DNA of 59,865 nucleotides from an uncultured Geobacter sp. (GCA_903925075.1 CAIYDQ010000134.1:1-59865); one strand, 5' to 3'; positions 8,641 to 18,514 are shown, counted from the stretch's first letter. Numbers and translations are program-made. Notes: generated by a model not told the origin, from the letters alone.

Positions 8641-10022
8641 ATGAAAAAACTAATCGGCTTCATGGTGGTGCTGGCGCTGATGGGGGTGACCGGCATCGGG
8701 CACGCCGGGGAAAGAGCCGGCGCATTCTCGCTTTCTCCCTACCTGGGCGGCTACGTGTACGACGACGCTCAGCCGGTGCGGGAAAACAACCTTCTCTACG
8801 GCGTCCGGCTGGGTTACGACTGGACGGACAGCTTGGCCACGGAAGTAGTCTTCAACTACGTCAGACCCCAGCTGAAGACCAGCGACAGCGAGCTGGACGC
8901 CTACTCCTACCGGCTGGATTTTCTGTACAACTTCATGCCGCGCTCTTCGGTGGTTCCCTACCTGGCGGTCGGCGGAGGGGGTGAACCCTCAGGTACTTTC
9001 ACATCGACCAGACCGACTTCACCGCCTACGCCGGCGGCGGCGTCAAGTTCTTCATGACCGAGAACGTCGCTCTCAGGGCCGACGCCCGTTACCTGCTCGA
9101 CTTCCACGATCCGACCTACAACAACCTTGAATACTCGGCCGGCATCAGCTTCCTGTTCGGCGGCAAGAAGGCCGCGGCGGCAGCGGCGGAGGCCACTCCC
9201 GAGGCGGCTCCCGAGGCGGCTGTGGAACCGGCTCCGGCGCCGCAAGCCGAAGCCCCTCTGGAGCCGCCGCCGGCGGCGGAACCGACTCCGGGGCATTACA
9301 AGTACTGCGTCACCCTCCACATCGAGTTCGACATCGACCGCGCCGTGATCCGCCAGGAATACCGTGACGAGGTGGCCAAGGTAGGCGACTTTATGAAGAA
9401 ATACCCCACCACCACCGCGGTCATCGAGGGGCACACGGACAACGTCGGCACCTACAACCATAACCTGGAACTCTCCCAGCGCCGCGCCGAGAGCGTAGTC
9501 AACTATCTGGTAGAAAACTTCGGCATAGACCGCTCCCGCCTGTCGGCCAAAGGGTACGGCTTCGCCCGTCCGGTCGCCGACAACTCCAGCGACGAGGGAC
9601 GGCAGAAGAACCGTCGCATCGAAGCCGTCATCGACTGCGCCTTCGACGTGCAGCAGATACAGCCGACCGAAAGGCTCTGCATGGCCCTGGTAGTCGACTT
9701 CGACCCCGGCAAAGCCGCTATCAAACCGATGTACCGCGATGAAATCGCCAAAGTGGCCGACTATCTGAAACAGTACCCGACCACCACGGCCGTCATCGAA
9801 GGGCATACCGACAACGTCGGCACCGCAGACGCCAACATGAGGCTCTCGCAGCAGCGCGCCGAGAACGTGGTGAACTATCTGGTCGACAATTTCGGCATCG
9901 AACGCGCGCGTCTGTCCGCCAAAGGGTACGGCTCGACGCGGCGCATAAGCTACAACAACACCCCTGAGGGGAGGGCGAAAAACCGCAGGATCGACGCCGT
10001 CATCGACTGCGTGATCAAATAA
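8641..10022 (+). pseudogene. OmpA-family outer membrane protein with two C-terminal OmpA domains, interrupted by a frameshift
   Basis: ATG 8641 follows AAGGAGGTTACAGAG and starts a signal peptide (MKKLIGFMVVLALMGVTGIGHA) and an OmpA-like beta-barrel. The frame is lost at about 8983-8990: read straight on it ends at the TGA at 9055-9057, while the barrel continues in the other frame (YFHIDQTDFTAYAGGGVKFF). One extra C in the CCC run would restore it. The second part carries an Ala/Pro/Glu-rich linker (about 9165-9290) and two OmpA-type peptidoglycan-binding domains (about 9300-9650 and 9670-10016), each with IEGHTDNVGT, LSQ.RAE.VVNYLV, LSAKGYG and KNRRI. Either a real mutation or a sequencing error; the intact product would be about 460 residues. 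Confidence 0.8.
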
Positions 10023-10092
10023 TGGCAGCGGCGGGCGCGACCGCCCGGCGGCGTTGCCCGCAGTCCGGCTGCTTTTGGCAACGGTAGGCAGG

Positions 10093-10129
10093 GAAATAGC
10101 CCATAGAACGTTATGGGCTATTTCTTTTG
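10093..10129 (+). terminator. Intrinsic terminator after the OmpA gene
   Basis: Perfect 13-bp arms GAAATAGCCCATA (10093-10105) and TATGGGCTATTTC (10112-10124) with a 6-base loop, then TTTTG. Confidence 0.85.
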
Positions 10130-10159
10130 CCGCCAACTTTTAGGACAAGGAGGCAAAAT

Positions 10160-10381
10160 ATGAAGGAAATCAGGTTGACCCTGCCCCAATTATCCCTTTT
10201 AGCGGGCACCAGGGCTGCGCTCGGCGGCGGAGTCGCCCTGCTGTTCGCCGACCGGCTTAGCAACCGACAGCGCATGACCGCCGGCTGGCTCCTCTTTCTG
10301 GCCGGAGTGGTGAGCACGATTCCATTGGGGAGGCTGGTGCTCGACAAGCGGCGCAGCGGCGACTCCCCTTGCCGCGACTGA
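10160..10381 (+). CDS. Small membrane protein
   Basis: A 73-residue protein with two weakly hydrophobic segments (about residues 9-28, Ala/Gly/Leu-rich, and 36-52, [16 protein letters not shown]) and a basic C-terminus. ATG 10160 follows GGAGGCAAAAT; the upstream ATG at 10127 sits inside the OmpA terminator region and is less likely. It ends 61 bp before tkt and runs the same way, so it may be transcribed ahead of the pentose phosphate genes. The central pattern [27 protein letters not shown] resembles small hypothetical membrane proteins seen in related bacteria, but no function can be given. Confidence 0.6.
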   Translation: MKEIRLTLPQLSLLAGTRAALGGGVALLFADRLSNRQRMTAGWLLFLAGVVSTIPLGRLVLDKRRSGDSPCRD

Positions 10382-10442
10382 CCGGCCGCCGCCGTCGTTA
10401 CCCATTGCATTATCCTATCTTCAGATACGAGGGAGCAGCATC

Positions 10443-12533
10443 ATGACCAGCCAGAACGCCTCCGGCACCTCTTCCCCAGACCTTGACCGACTCTGCATCG
10501 ACACCATCCGCTTTCTTGCGGTAGACGCGGTACAAAAGGCCAACAGCGGCCACCCCGGCATGCCGATGGGGGCGGCACCCATGGCGTACCTGCTCTGGAG
10601 CCGTTTCCTGAAGCACAACCCGGCGCGTCCCGCCTGGTTCGACCGCGACCGCTTCGTGCTCTCCGCCGGACACGGCTCGATGCTCCTCTACGCCCTTTTG
10701 CACCTGACCGGCTACGATCTCCCCATGGAGGAGATCCGGCGCTTTCGCCAGTGGGGAAGCCGCACACCCGGCCACCCCGAGCGCGGCCTCACCCCCGGGG
10801 TCGAGGTGAGCACCGGTCCGCTGGGGCAGGGGTTCGGCAACGGTGTAGGCATGGCGATTGCCGAGGCGCACCTGGCCGCCCGTTACAACCGGCCCGGCTT
10901 TCGGGTCGTCGACCACTTCAGCTATGTCCTGGCCAGCGACGGCGACCTGATGGAAGGGGTGGCCTCCGAGGCGGCGTCGCTTGCCGGCCACCTGCGGCTG
11001 GGCAAACTGATCTGTCTCTACGACGACAACCGGGTCACCCTTGCCGCCTCTACCGGGCTGAGCTTCACCGAGGACCGCGCCGCCAGGTTCCTGGCCTACG
11101 GCTGGCAGGTGCAGACGGTAGAGGACGGCAACGACCTGGAGGCGATCGGCCGCGCCCTGGAGGAGGCGCGCGCCGAGAGCGAACGCCCCTCGCTGATCAT
11201 CGTCCGCACCCATCTGGGGTACGGCTCGCCCGGCAAGCAGGACAGCTTCGAGGCGCACGGAGCGCCGCTTGGCGAGGAGGAGGTGCGGCTCACCAAGGAG
11301 CGGCTGGGCTGGCCCGCCCAGCCGGAGTTCTACCTGCCGGATCGGGCGCTGGATCATTGCCGCCAGGCGCTTGCCAAGGGCGCGGCCCGGGAAGCGGCCT
11401 GGGACGCGCTGCTCGAGGCCTATGCCAGCCAATACCCGGAACTGGCCCGGGAGTTTCGGCAGGTCCGGGAGGGGGAGCTTGCCGCCGGCTGGCAGGAGGC
11501 GATCCCGGAGTTCCCGGCAGACCCCAAGGGGATGGCGACCCGGGTCGCCTCGGGAAAGGTGCTGAACGCGCTGGCGGCGCGACTGCCGCAACTGTTGGGA
11601 GGCTCGGCGGATCTGGATCCCTCGACCTACACCGCCTTGCAGGGGAAGGGGGACTTCCAAAGCGAGTTGCAGCATGGTGCCGACCGGCAGGGAGCGGTGG
11701 GAGTGGAGTGGGGCGCCGGCGGGGCCAATCTCCACTTCGGGGTGCGAGAGCATGCCATGGGGGCGATCGTCAACGGCTTGGCGGCCCACGGCGGCACCAT
11801 CCCCTTTGGCGCCACCTTCCTCACCTTCTCCGATTACCTGCGTCCGACGCTCCGACTGGCGGCGCTTTCCGGCCTGCAGTCGATCCAGATCTTCACCCAC
11901 GACAGCATCGGCATGGGCGAGGACGGACCGACACACCAACCGGTGGAACATCTGGCCAGCCTGCGCGCCATCCCGCGCCTGGTGGTGATCCGGCCGGGCG
12001 ACGCCAACGAGAGCGCCGTTGCCTGGCGAGCGGCGCTCACCCTGAAGGGGCGGCCGGTGGCGCTGGTGCTGTCGCGCCAGTCGGTGCCGACCCTGGACCG
12101 CACCCTGTATGCAGCGGCGGAGGGGTTGCTGCGGGGCGGCTACACGCTGGCCGAGACCGAAGGGGGAGCGCCCGAGTTGCTGCTGATCGCCACCGGCTCG
12201 GAACTCTCGCTGGCGCTTGAGGCCAGAGCCCGGCTGTTGGAACAAAAGGTGTCGGCGCGGGTGGTCTCGCTCCCCAGCTGGGAGCTTTTCGACGAGCAGC
12301 CGCAGGCGTACCGCGACCAGGTGCTGCCGCCGGCAGTAACCGCCCGGCTGGCCATCGAGGCGGGCTCGCCCCAGGGGTGGCACCGCTTTGTCGGTCCGCT
12401 GGGCGCCGTGCTCGCCGTGGAGCGCTTCGGCGCCTCCGCCCCGGGCGAGGTGGTGCTGAGGGAGTTCGGCTTCACGGCGGCTAACGTGTGCCGGCTGGCG
12501 CTGGGGCTGCTGGGCCGGGCCGGGGAGGAGTGA
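10443..12533 (+). CDS. tkt: Transketolase
   Basis: A 696-residue thiamine diphosphate enzyme of the normal family length. It moves two-carbon units between sugar phosphates in the non-oxidative pentose phosphate pathway. Visible motifs: N-terminal [31 protein letters not shown], the ThDP/Mg motif around [19 protein letters not shown] with [20 protein letters not shown] in the pyrimidine domain with the catalytic Glu, and [19 protein letters not shown]. The C-terminal domain is complete. ATG 10443 follows GAGGGAGCAGCATC. It is the first gene of a tightly packed operon; its stop TGA overlaps the ATG of rpiB by one base, which suggests coupled translation. Confidence 0.97.
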   Translation: MTSQNASGTSSPDLDRLCIDTIRFLAVDAVQKANSGHPGMPMGAAPMAYLLWSRFLKHNPARPAWFDRDRFVLSAGHGSMLLYALLHLTGYDLPMEEIRRFRQWGSRTPGHPERGLTPGVEVSTGPLGQGFGNGVGMAIAEAHLAARYNRPGFRVVDHFSYVLASDGDLMEGVASEAASLAGHLRLGKLICLYDDNRVTLAASTGLSFTEDRAARFLAYGWQVQTVEDGNDLEAIGRALEEARAESERPSLIIVRTHLGYGSPGKQDSFEAHGAPLGEEEVRLTKERLGWPAQPEFYLPDRALDHCRQALAKGAAREAAWDALLEAYASQYPELAREFRQVREGELAAGWQEAIPEFPADPKGMATRVASGKVLNALAARLPQLLGGSADLDPSTYTALQGKGDFQSELQHGADRQGAVGVEWGAGGANLHFGVREHAMGAIVNGLAAHGGTIPFGATFLTFSDYLRPTLRLAALSGLQSIQIFTHDSIGMGEDGPTHQPVEHLASLRAIPRLVVIRPGDANESAVAWRAALTLKGRPVALVLSRQSVPTLDRTLYAAAEGLLRGGYTLAETEGGAPELLLIATGSELSLALEARARLLEQKVSARVVSLPSWELFDEQPQAYRDQVLPPAVTARLAIEAGSPQGWHRFVGPLGAVLAVERFGASAPGEVVLREFGFTAANVCRLALGLLGRAGEE

Positions 12534-12991
12534 TGCGCATCGGCATCGCGGCGGACCATGGCGGTTTCGTGCTGAAAGAGGAGCTGGGCGCTTTTTTGAG
12601 GCAACAAGGGCACGAGGTGAGCGATTTCGGCGCGACCGGGCTCGACGCCGCCGACGACTACCCCGATTACGTGGTTCCGCTGGCCCGCGCCGTCGCCGCC
12701 GGCGACCTGGAGCGCGGCGTCGCCATCTGCTTCAGCGGCGTCGGGGCCTCGATCGCCGCCAATAAGGTGGCGGGGGTGAGGGCGGCGCTGATCCACGACG
12801 ATTTTTCCGCCCGCCAGGGGGTGGAGGACGACGACTTGAACGTGATTTGCCTGGGGAGCCGCGTGCTGGACTACCGGCGGGCGCGCGACCTGGTGCTGCT
12901 TTTTCTGGAGGCGCGCTTCAGCGGCGCCGAACGCCACCGGCGCCGGCTCGCCAAGGTGGCCTTGCTGGAGCGAGAGGAGCGAAGACCATGA
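12533..12991 (+). CDS. rpiB: Ribose-5-phosphate isomerase B
   Basis: A 152-residue RpiB/LacA/LacB-family protein that interconverts ribose 5-phosphate and ribulose 5-phosphate. The substrate motif IAADHGGF (His9) and the catalytic Cys66 in AICFSGVGASIAANKVAGVRAAL are present; the usual CGTG is CFSG here, a mild departure. DDDLNVICLGSRVL near the end is also typical. The start is placed at 12533, overlapping the tkt stop, because this gives the family N-terminus. The ATGA overlap with tal at 12988-12991 suggests coupled translation. Confidence 0.92.
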   Translation: MRIGIAADHGGFVLKEELGAFLRQQGHEVSDFGATGLDAADDYPDYVVPLARAVAAGDLERGVAICFSGVGASIAANKVAGVRAALIHDDFSARQGVEDDDLNVICLGSRVLDYRRARDLVLLFLEARFSGAERHRRRLAKVALLEREERRP

Positions 12992-14127
12992 GAGAGAACC
13001 CACTGTTGAAACTGACCGCCTTCGGCCAGTCCATCTGGCTCGATTACCTGAGCCGCTCCCTGCTGGTTTCGGGCGAGATGGTCTCGCTGATCCAGGAGGA
13101 CGGCGTGAGCGGGGTGACCTCGAATCCGGCCATCTTCCAAAAGGCCATCGCCGGCAGCGCCGATTACGACCAGGCGATCGCGGAACTGGCCCGGCGGGGG
13201 AAGGGGACGGCAGAGATCTACGAAGAGCTGGTGGTGGACGACATCAGGATGACCGCCGACCTGCTGCGTCCGCTCTACGACCGGCTGGAGGGGAGGGACG
13301 GCTATGTGAGCCTGGAGGTGTCGCCGCATCTGGCCCACGACAGCGCCGGCACGCTTTTGGAGGCGAGACGGCTCTGGGGGCGGGTGGACCGGCCCAACCT
13401 GTTCATCAAGGTCCCGGGGACCTGGGAGGGGCTGGCCGCCATCCGCCAGTTGACGGCCGAAGGTATCAACGTCAACGTGACCCTGCTGTTCGGCATACCT
13501 CGCTATCGGGCGGTCGCCGAAGCCTACCTGGACGGGCTGGCCGAGCGGGCCGCGCGCGGGCTGCCGCTTCAGCGGGTGAACTCGGTGGCTTCCTTTTTCC
13601 TCAGCCGCATCGACGTCCTGGTCGATCCGCTTTTGGACAAGCTGGCGGCTCAAGGAGGACGGAGCGGCGAGACGGCGGCGGCGCTGCGCGGGGAGACGGC
13701 CATAGCCAGCGCCAAGGCGGCCCACCAGCTCTGCCGGGAGCTTTTGGCCGGCCAGCGTTTCCAGGCGCTGGCCGCCAGCGGGGCGCGTCCGCAAAGGGTG
13801 CTTTGGGCCAGTACGGGCACCAAGGATCCCTCCTACAGCGACGTGAAATACGTGGAGGCGTTGATCGGCCCGGATACGATCGACACCATGCCGCTGGAGA
13901 CGCTGGCCGCCTACCGGGAGCACGGCAGGCCGGCGCTGCGTCTGGAACAGGGGGGGCAGCAGGCGAAGAACGCGCTGGACCGGCTCGCGGAACTGGGGAT
14001 CGACCTGCAGGCGGTGACCCGGCAGTTGGAGGACGAAGGGGTCGAGAAATTTTCGGTTCCCTTCGACAGCCTGATGCGGAGCATCGAGGGGAAGCGGCAG
14101 GCGGCGCTGGAACCGGACAAGGATTGA
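12988..14127 (+). CDS. tal: Transaldolase (long form)
   Basis: A 379-residue transaldolase of the long type rather than the ~220-residue short form. It transfers a dihydroxyacetone unit through a Schiff base. The active-site Lys lies in NLFIKVPGTWEGLAAI. GVTSNPAIFQKAI, INVNVTLLFGIPRY, NSVASFFLSRIDVLVD and RVLWASTGTKDPSYSDVKYVE are characteristic. The start at 12988 is chosen because it overlaps the rpiB stop and gives the usual N-terminus (NPLLKLTAFGQSIWLDYLSR); the longer open frame only reads through rpiB. It precedes gnd by 22 bp. Confidence 0.95.
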   Translation: MRENPLLKLTAFGQSIWLDYLSRSLLVSGEMVSLIQEDGVSGVTSNPAIFQKAIAGSADYDQAIAELARRGKGTAEIYEELVVDDIRMTADLLRPLYDRLEGRDGYVSLEVSPHLAHDSAGTLLEARRLWGRVDRPNLFIKVPGTWEGLAAIRQLTAEGINVNVTLLFGIPRYRAVAEAYLDGLAERAARGLPLQRVNSVASFFLSRIDVLVDPLLDKLAAQGGRSGETAAALRGETAIASAKAAHQLCRELLAGQRFQALAASGARPQRVLWASTGTKDPSYSDVKYVEALIGPDTIDTMPLETLAAYREHGRPALRLEQGGQQAKNALDRLAELGIDLQAVTRQLEDEGVEKFSVPFDSLMRSIEGKRQAALEPDKD

Positions 14128-14149
14128 GACATCACTAGAGGGGGGGTAC

Positions 14150-15184
14150 ATGCAACTCGGCATGGTGGGACTGGGACGGATGGGGAGCGACATGTCGCGG
14201 CGCCTGCTGGCCGCCGGGCACGATCTGGTGGTCTATGATATGGCGCCTGCGGCGGTGGAGACTCTGGTCGACGCCGGGGCGACCGGGGCCAGCAGCCTGA
14301 AGGCATTGACGGCCAAGCTCGACCGGCCGCGCGCCATTTGGCTGATGCTGCCGGCGGCGGTGGTGGACCAGACCATCGCCTCGCTGCGCCCGCTCCTTGG
14401 GCGAGACGACCTGGTGATCGACGGCGGCAACTCCCACTTTCACGACGACCTCAGGCGCGCCGCCGCGCTCCGGGAGTCGGGGGTGCATTACCTGGACGTG
14501 GGGACCAGCGGCGGCGTCTGGGGGCGCGAGCGGGGCTACTGTCTGATGATCGGCGGCGACCGGGAGGCGGTGCTCAGGCTCGACCCGATCTTCGCCTCGC
14601 TGGCCCCGGGCGTCGCCGCCGCGCCGCGCACGCCGGGACGCGGCGCTCAGAGCGACAGCGCGGAGTCGGGGTATCTGCATTGCGGCGCGGCCGGCGCCGG
14701 CCACTTCGTCAAGATGGTTCATAACGGCATCGAGTACGGGCTGATGGCCTCCCTGGCCGAAGGGTTCAACATCCTGCGGCACGCCAACGCCGGCGGGAAG
14801 AGCCGCTCGGCCGACGCGGAAACCGCGCCGCTTCGCCACGGCGAAGCCTACCGCTACGATTTCGACCTGCCGGCCATAGCCGAGCTCTGGCGCCGCGGCA
14901 GCGTCGTCTCTTCCTGGCTTTTGGATCTCTGCGCGCAGGCGCTCCTGGCGAGCCCCGGCCTGGACGATTTCGGCGGCAGCGTCGCCGATTCCGGCGAGGG
15001 GCGCTGGACCATCAACGCGGCCGTCGACGAGGGCGTTCCCGCCCAGGTTCTGAGCGCGGCGCTCTTCGAGCGCTTCGCTTCCCGGGGGGAGGCCGACTTC
15101 GCCGACCGCCTGCTGTCGGCCATGCGCCGTGAATTCGGCGGCCACCTCGAGAAACCGGCGGCTGCGGAAAAGGGAGGGGGCTGA
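14150..15184 (+). CDS. gnd: 6-phosphogluconate dehydrogenase, decarboxylating (short, probably NAD-dependent type)
   Basis: A 344-residue protein of the short Gnd type (about 300-340 residues, against about 470 for the canonical enzyme). It oxidises 6-phosphogluconate to ribulose 5-phosphate and CO2. GLGRMG near the N-terminus is the dinucleotide fold, and the Asp after the second strand (LVVYDM) favours NAD over NADP by family rule. Substrate motifs [16 protein letters not shown] and [18 protein letters not shown] carry the catalytic Lys and substrate-binding residues. ATG 14150 follows GAGGGGGGGTAC. The stop lies two bases before zwf. Confidence 0.93.
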   Translation: MQLGMVGLGRMGSDMSRRLLAAGHDLVVYDMAPAAVETLVDAGATGASSLKALTAKLDRPRAIWLMLPAAVVDQTIASLRPLLGRDDLVIDGGNSHFHDDLRRAAALRESGVHYLDVGTSGGVWGRERGYCLMIGGDREAVLRLDPIFASLAPGVAAAPRTPGRGAQSDSAESGYLHCGAAGAGHFVKMVHNGIEYGLMASLAEGFNILRHANAGGKSRSADAETAPLRHGEAYRYDFDLPAIAELWRRGSVVSSWLLDLCAQALLASPGLDDFGGSVADSGEGRWTINAAVDEGVPAQVLSAALFERFASRGEADFADRLLSAMRREFGGHLEKPAAAEKGGG

Positions 15185-15186
15185 GC

Positions 15187-16575
15187 ATGGGCGAGCACCT
15201 TTCCGACGCCTTCGTCTTTTTCGGCGCCACCGGCGATCTTGCCTACAAGCAGATCTTCCCCGCCCTGCAGGCGCTCGCCCGCAGGGGGCATTTCGACCTC
15301 CCCTTCATCTGCGTCGCCAGATCCGGCTGGAACCTGGAACGGCTCAAGGAACGGCTCAGGGAAAGCCTGGAGAGGCACGGCGGGGTGCACGAGGAGGCCT
15401 ACGCCGGCCTCTGTTCCCGTCTGCAGTACGTGGACGGCGACTACCTCGACGCTGCCACCTACGAGCGTCTCTGCGCGGCGCTCGGCGACTGCCAGCGCCC
15501 CCTTTATTACCTGGCCATTCCCCCCAGCATGTTCGCGACCGTGGTCGAGGGGATCGCCAAAATGGGATGCATCCGGGACTCCCGCGTGGTGGTGGAAAAG
15601 CCTTTCGGCCGCAGCCTCGCCTCGGCCCTGGAATTGAACGGCATCCTGCGCTCCGCCTTCGCCGACCACGCCATCTTTCGGATCGACCACTTCCTCGGCA
15701 AGGAGCCGGTGCAGAACATCTACTACACCCGTTTCGCCAACTCGATACTGGAGCCGCTTTGGAACCGCAACTACATCGCCAGCGTCCAGATCACCATGGC
15801 CGAGGATTTCGGCATGGAGGGGCGCGGCAAGTTCTACGAGGAGGCCGGCGCGATCCGGGACGTGCTGCAAAACCACCTGCTGGAAGTGGTCGCCTACCTG
15901 GCGATGGACGCCTCGACCGGGGACGACCCGGAGGCGATCCGCGAGGAGAGCGCGCGCCTGTTGCGGGCGATAAAGCCGCTCGATCCGGCGCACGTGGTGC
16001 GCGGCCAGTTCCGCGGCTACCGCGACGAGTCGGGGGTGGCGCCGGATTCGCCGGTGGAGACCTTCGTCGCCGTGCAGCTCTACATCGACACCTGGCGCTG
16101 GTCCGGGGTCCCCTTCTATATCCGCGCGGGGAAGTGCCTGCCGGTGACCTCGACCACGGTGACCGTCGCCTTCAAACGCCCGCCGCGCGAGACCTTCGGC
16201 GAGATAGTGCCCGCCTTCTCCAACCACCTCCGGTTCCGGCTGAGCCCGGACGTGCTGATCGGGCTCGGCATCCGGGTCAAGGTGCCGGGAGAGAGGAGGG
16301 TGGGCGAGGATGTGGAACTGGTGGTGGCCCAAAGCGAGGGAGACGCCATGGCGCCCTACGAGCGGCTGCTGGGCGACGCCATGCGCGGCGACGCCTCGCT
16401 CTTCGCCTCCCAGTCCACCGTGGAGGCGCAGTGGCGCATAGTCGACCCGATTTTGGGCAGCGTCGCGCCGCTTTATTTCTATCAACAGGGGAGCTGGGGG
16501 CCGGCCGAGGCGGATCAAGTGATCGCCAGAGACGGCATCTGGTACAACCCCAAGCCGGTCGAGTCGCAGCGCTGA
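15187..16575 (+). CDS. zwf: Glucose-6-phosphate 1-dehydrogenase
   Basis: A 462-residue protein, slightly shorter than the usual 480-500. It makes 6-phosphogluconolactone and reduced cofactor. [15 protein letters not shown] is the N-terminal cofactor motif (usually GASGDLAxRKL, so somewhat divergent). [13 protein letters not shown] holds the substrate-binding His and Lys, with VEKPFGRSL just before it. [18 protein letters not shown] is the conserved C-terminal motif. It sits two bases after gnd and 27 bp before pgl, so the three oxidative-branch genes are contiguous. Confidence 0.95.
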   Translation: MGEHLSDAFVFFGATGDLAYKQIFPALQALARRGHFDLPFICVARSGWNLERLKERLRESLERHGGVHEEAYAGLCSRLQYVDGDYLDAATYERLCAALGDCQRPLYYLAIPPSMFATVVEGIAKMGCIRDSRVVVEKPFGRSLASALELNGILRSAFADHAIFRIDHFLGKEPVQNIYYTRFANSILEPLWNRNYIASVQITMAEDFGMEGRGKFYEEAGAIRDVLQNHLLEVVAYLAMDASTGDDPEAIREESARLLRAIKPLDPAHVVRGQFRGYRDESGVAPDSPVETFVAVQLYIDTWRWSGVPFYIRAGKCLPVTSTTVTVAFKRPPRETFGEIVPAFSNHLRFRLSPDVLIGLGIRVKVPGERRVGEDVELVVAQSEGDAMAPYERLLGDAMRGDASLFASQSTVEAQWRIVDPILGSVAPLYFYQQGSWGPAEADQVIARDGIWYNPKPVESQR

Positions 16576-16602
16576 CAGGATCGGATACGGGAGCCGGCCG
16601 AG

Positions 16603-17349
16603 ATGCTGAGGGTGTATGACGACCAGGAGGCCTTGAGCCTGGCTGCGGCCGGGCTTTTTGCGGAGGAGGCGCGCCGGGCGGTGGAGGAGCGGGGACGCTG
16701 CGACGCGCTCCTTTCCGGGGGCGAAACCCCGCGCCGCTGCTACCAGCTTTTGGGCCAGCCGCCTTTACGCGACTCCATCCCCTGGCATGGCGTGCACCTC
16801 TTCTGGGGAGACGAGCGCTACGTGCCGCACGACAGCCCGCTCAGCAATTTCGGCATGGCGCGAGCCGCGCTTCTCGATCACCTGCCGCTGGACGCGGCTC
16901 AGATTCATCCGATCCCGTACGCGGCGACCCCCCGGCAATCGGCCCGCGCCTACGAGCGCGAACTGCGCGGCCACTTCGGCTGCAATCCGCCCCGTTTCCA
17001 GCTGGCGCTCTTGGGGCTTGGCGACGATGGACATACCGCCTCCTTATTGCCGGGAAGCGGCGTCCTCAGGGAGCGGAGCCGGTGGGTCCGCGAGCTTTAC
17101 CTGGCCGACCGGGACAGCTGGCGGGTGACGCTGACGACGCCGGTTTTGAATCAGGCGGCGCTGGTCGTTTTTCTGGTTTCGGGCAGCGGCAAGGCCGCCG
17201 TGCTGCATGAGGTCCTGGAAGGGGCGAGCGACCCGCAACGCCTGCCGGCGCAGTTGATCGCGCCGAGCAGGGGGCGGCTTTTGTGGCTGGTGGACCGGGA
17301 GGCGGCCCGCCTGTTGTCCGGCGAGAGAGAGGAAATTCACAGCAACTAA
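16603..17349 (+). CDS. pgl: 6-phosphogluconolactonase
   Basis: A 248-residue protein of the DevB/SOL type, part of the NagB-like sugar isomerase/lactonase superfamily. It hydrolyses 6-phosphogluconolactone. LLSGGETPRRCYQLL binds phosphate, VHLFWGDERYVPHDSPLSNFGMAR is the family signature, and LLGLGDDGHTASLLPGS carries the catalytic His. ATG 16603 follows GGGAGCCGGCCGAG. It completes the oxidative branch between zwf and a small unknown gene. Confidence 0.94.
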   Translation: MLRVYDDQEALSLAAAGLFAEEARRAVEERGRCDALLSGGETPRRCYQLLGQPPLRDSIPWHGVHLFWGDERYVPHDSPLSNFGMARAALLDHLPLDAAQIHPIPYAATPRQSARAYERELRGHFGCNPPRFQLALLGLGDDGHTASLLPGSGVLRERSRWVRELYLADRDSWRVTLTTPVLNQAALVVFLVSGSGKAAVLHEVLEGASDPQRLPAQLIAPSRGRLLWLVDREAARLLSGEREEIHSN

Positions 17350-17361
17350 AGGAGGAGCGCG

Positions 17362-17673
17362 ATGCTTAACTGCGAAATTGCCATGAGAGCGGCGGAGACC
17401 CTGATCGAGACCACCCTCAAGGGCGGACAGCCGACCGAGGCCGGCTTGAAGCGTTGTCTGGATCTTTTGAAAGCGGGGCTGGAAGAGGTGACGCGTCCGC
17501 ACATCGCCTGGGGGCGGGGAAACATTCAGATCATCAGGGATGGCTGGCCCGAAGAGAGATGCGCGGCCGCACTGGATTTTGTGCGCCATGAACTGGTGGC
17601 GCGTTCCGCCGAAGCGGGGGAGGGCATTCTCGAGGATCTGCTGGCGAAGTTCGAGAAGGTAAATCCGCGTTGA
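17362..17673 (+). CDS. Conserved-looking hypothetical protein ending the pentose phosphate operon
   Basis: A 103-residue protein of mostly helical character with no signal peptide or membrane segment. It starts 12 bp after pgl behind a strong site (AAAGGAGGAGCGCG), so it is very likely cotranscribed. Residues such as HIAWGRGNIQIIRDGWPEE and a C-terminal amphipathic helix (GEGILEDLLAKFEKV) stand out. I do not recognise a family. Confidence 0.7.
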   Translation: MLNCEIAMRAAETLIETTLKGGQPTEAGLKRCLDLLKAGLEEVTRPHIAWGRGNIQIIRDGWPEERCAAALDFVRHELVARSAEAGEGILEDLLAKFEKVNPR

Positions 17674-17696
17674 GGAGCTTTCCCCTCCTGGAACGG

Positions 17697-17736
17697 CAGA
17701 GTTGCCGATTGCTCGGCGCCAGAGTTGCCGATTGCT
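17697..17736. repeat. 17-bp direct repeat between convergent genes
   Basis: CAGAGTTGCCGATTGCT at 17697-17713 and again at 17720-17736, period 23. The second copy touches the last codon of the minus-strand Cys-rich gene, so it looks like a local duplication at a gene 3' end. Confidence 0.8.
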
Positions 17737-18010
17737 ATTTTCGTATGATGTTCGGGTTCGTCTCAGGTTCGATGTTGTCGAGCACCGGCTTGAGATTCTC
17801 ACAGTCGGAATAGCAGAACTCGGTCTTCTGATTGCAGGTGGCTTCTTTAGCAACTTGCACTTCGGGATCAGTCGCCTGAGGCTCATTCACGCAATCGGTA
17901 TAATACTGCGCGCATCTCGCTTTGCACTCGGAGTAATCTTCCGCGCTAAAAGCTTGAGCTGCGGATAACACGAACTGACAAACCAACAAGCAGATGAAAT
18001 ATTTTCGCAT
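17735..18010 (-). CDS. Small secreted cysteine-rich protein with mirror-symmetric cysteines
   Basis: A 91-residue protein with a clear signal peptide (MRKYFICLLVCQFVLSAAQA, cleaved near residues 20-23). The mature part of about 70 residues has six cysteines in a mirror pattern: C29-x3-C33-x6-C40, then C59-x6-C66-x3-C70. This twin CX3C arrangement fits a helical hairpin held by disulfides, which fits an exported, oxidised protein. The ATG follows AAGAGGAAT on the minus strand. Composition is AT-richer than its neighbours. No family or function recognised. Confidence 0.7.
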   Translation of the reverse strand: MRKYFICLLVCQFVLSAAQAFSAEDYSECKARCAQYYTDCVNEPQATDPEVQVAKEATCNQKTEFCYSDCENLKPVLDNIEPETNPNIIRK

Positions 18011-18128
18011 AGCCGATTCCTCTTCATAGAGCGAACGCTACCTATCCTACCACGGATATCTTGCCACTCAACAATGCGCAACCGGCCTTTGCCACGCTTT
18101 GGGGCAGTGGCTCGCAGGGAGAAATGTC

Positions 18129-18467
18129 ATGGATGAAAAGAGCGAACTGGCTGCAAAAAAGTGCCTGCCGTGCGAAGGCGGGGCGTCCCTTCTTTCCCCC
18201 GCCGAGGTGGAGCGCCGCTTGTCGGTGGTTTCGGGATGGATGCAGACCGATGGCGTAATCGCGCGGCGCTTTGAATTCAAAAATTACTACCAGACCATCG
18301 CCTTCGTCAATGCAGTGGCCTGGATCGCACACGGCCAGGGGCACCACCCGGATTTGGAAGTCTCCTACCGCTCATGCCTGGTGCGCTACACGACCCATGC
18401 CGCGGGCGGCCTAACGGAAAACGACTTCATCTGCGCCGCCCGAGTGGAGGCGCTGCTGAACTCCTGA
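18129..18467 (+). CDS. phhB: Pterin-4a-carbinolamine dehydratase
   Basis: A 112-residue protein of the DCoH/PhhB family, which dehydrates 4a-hydroxytetrahydropterins formed by aromatic amino acid hydroxylases. The family signature is complete: GQGHHPDLEVSYRSCLVRYT followed by TH, and AGGLTENDF. FEFKNYYQTIAFVNAVAWIAH is the usual helix before it. ATG 18129 follows CAGGGAGAAATGTC. There is no phenylalanine hydroxylase nearby, so in this anaerobe it may serve another pterin or molybdopterin-related role, as proposed for orphan members. Confidence 0.9.
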   Translation: MDEKSELAAKKCLPCEGGASLLSPAEVERRLSVVSGWMQTDGVIARRFEFKNYYQTIAFVNAVAWIAHGQGHHPDLEVSYRSCLVRYTTHAAGGLTENDFICAARVEALLNS

Positions 18468-18479
18468 AGGATCAGTGGC

Positions 18480-18514
18480 AAAGGCCGGCCCGACCAAGTC
18501 GGGTGCGGCCTTTC
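18480..18514 (+). terminator. Hairpin terminator after phhB
   Basis: AAAGGCCG (18480-18487) pairs with CGGCCTTT (18506-18513), with further pairing CCCGAC/GTCGGG inside. The T tail is short. Confidence 0.6.
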
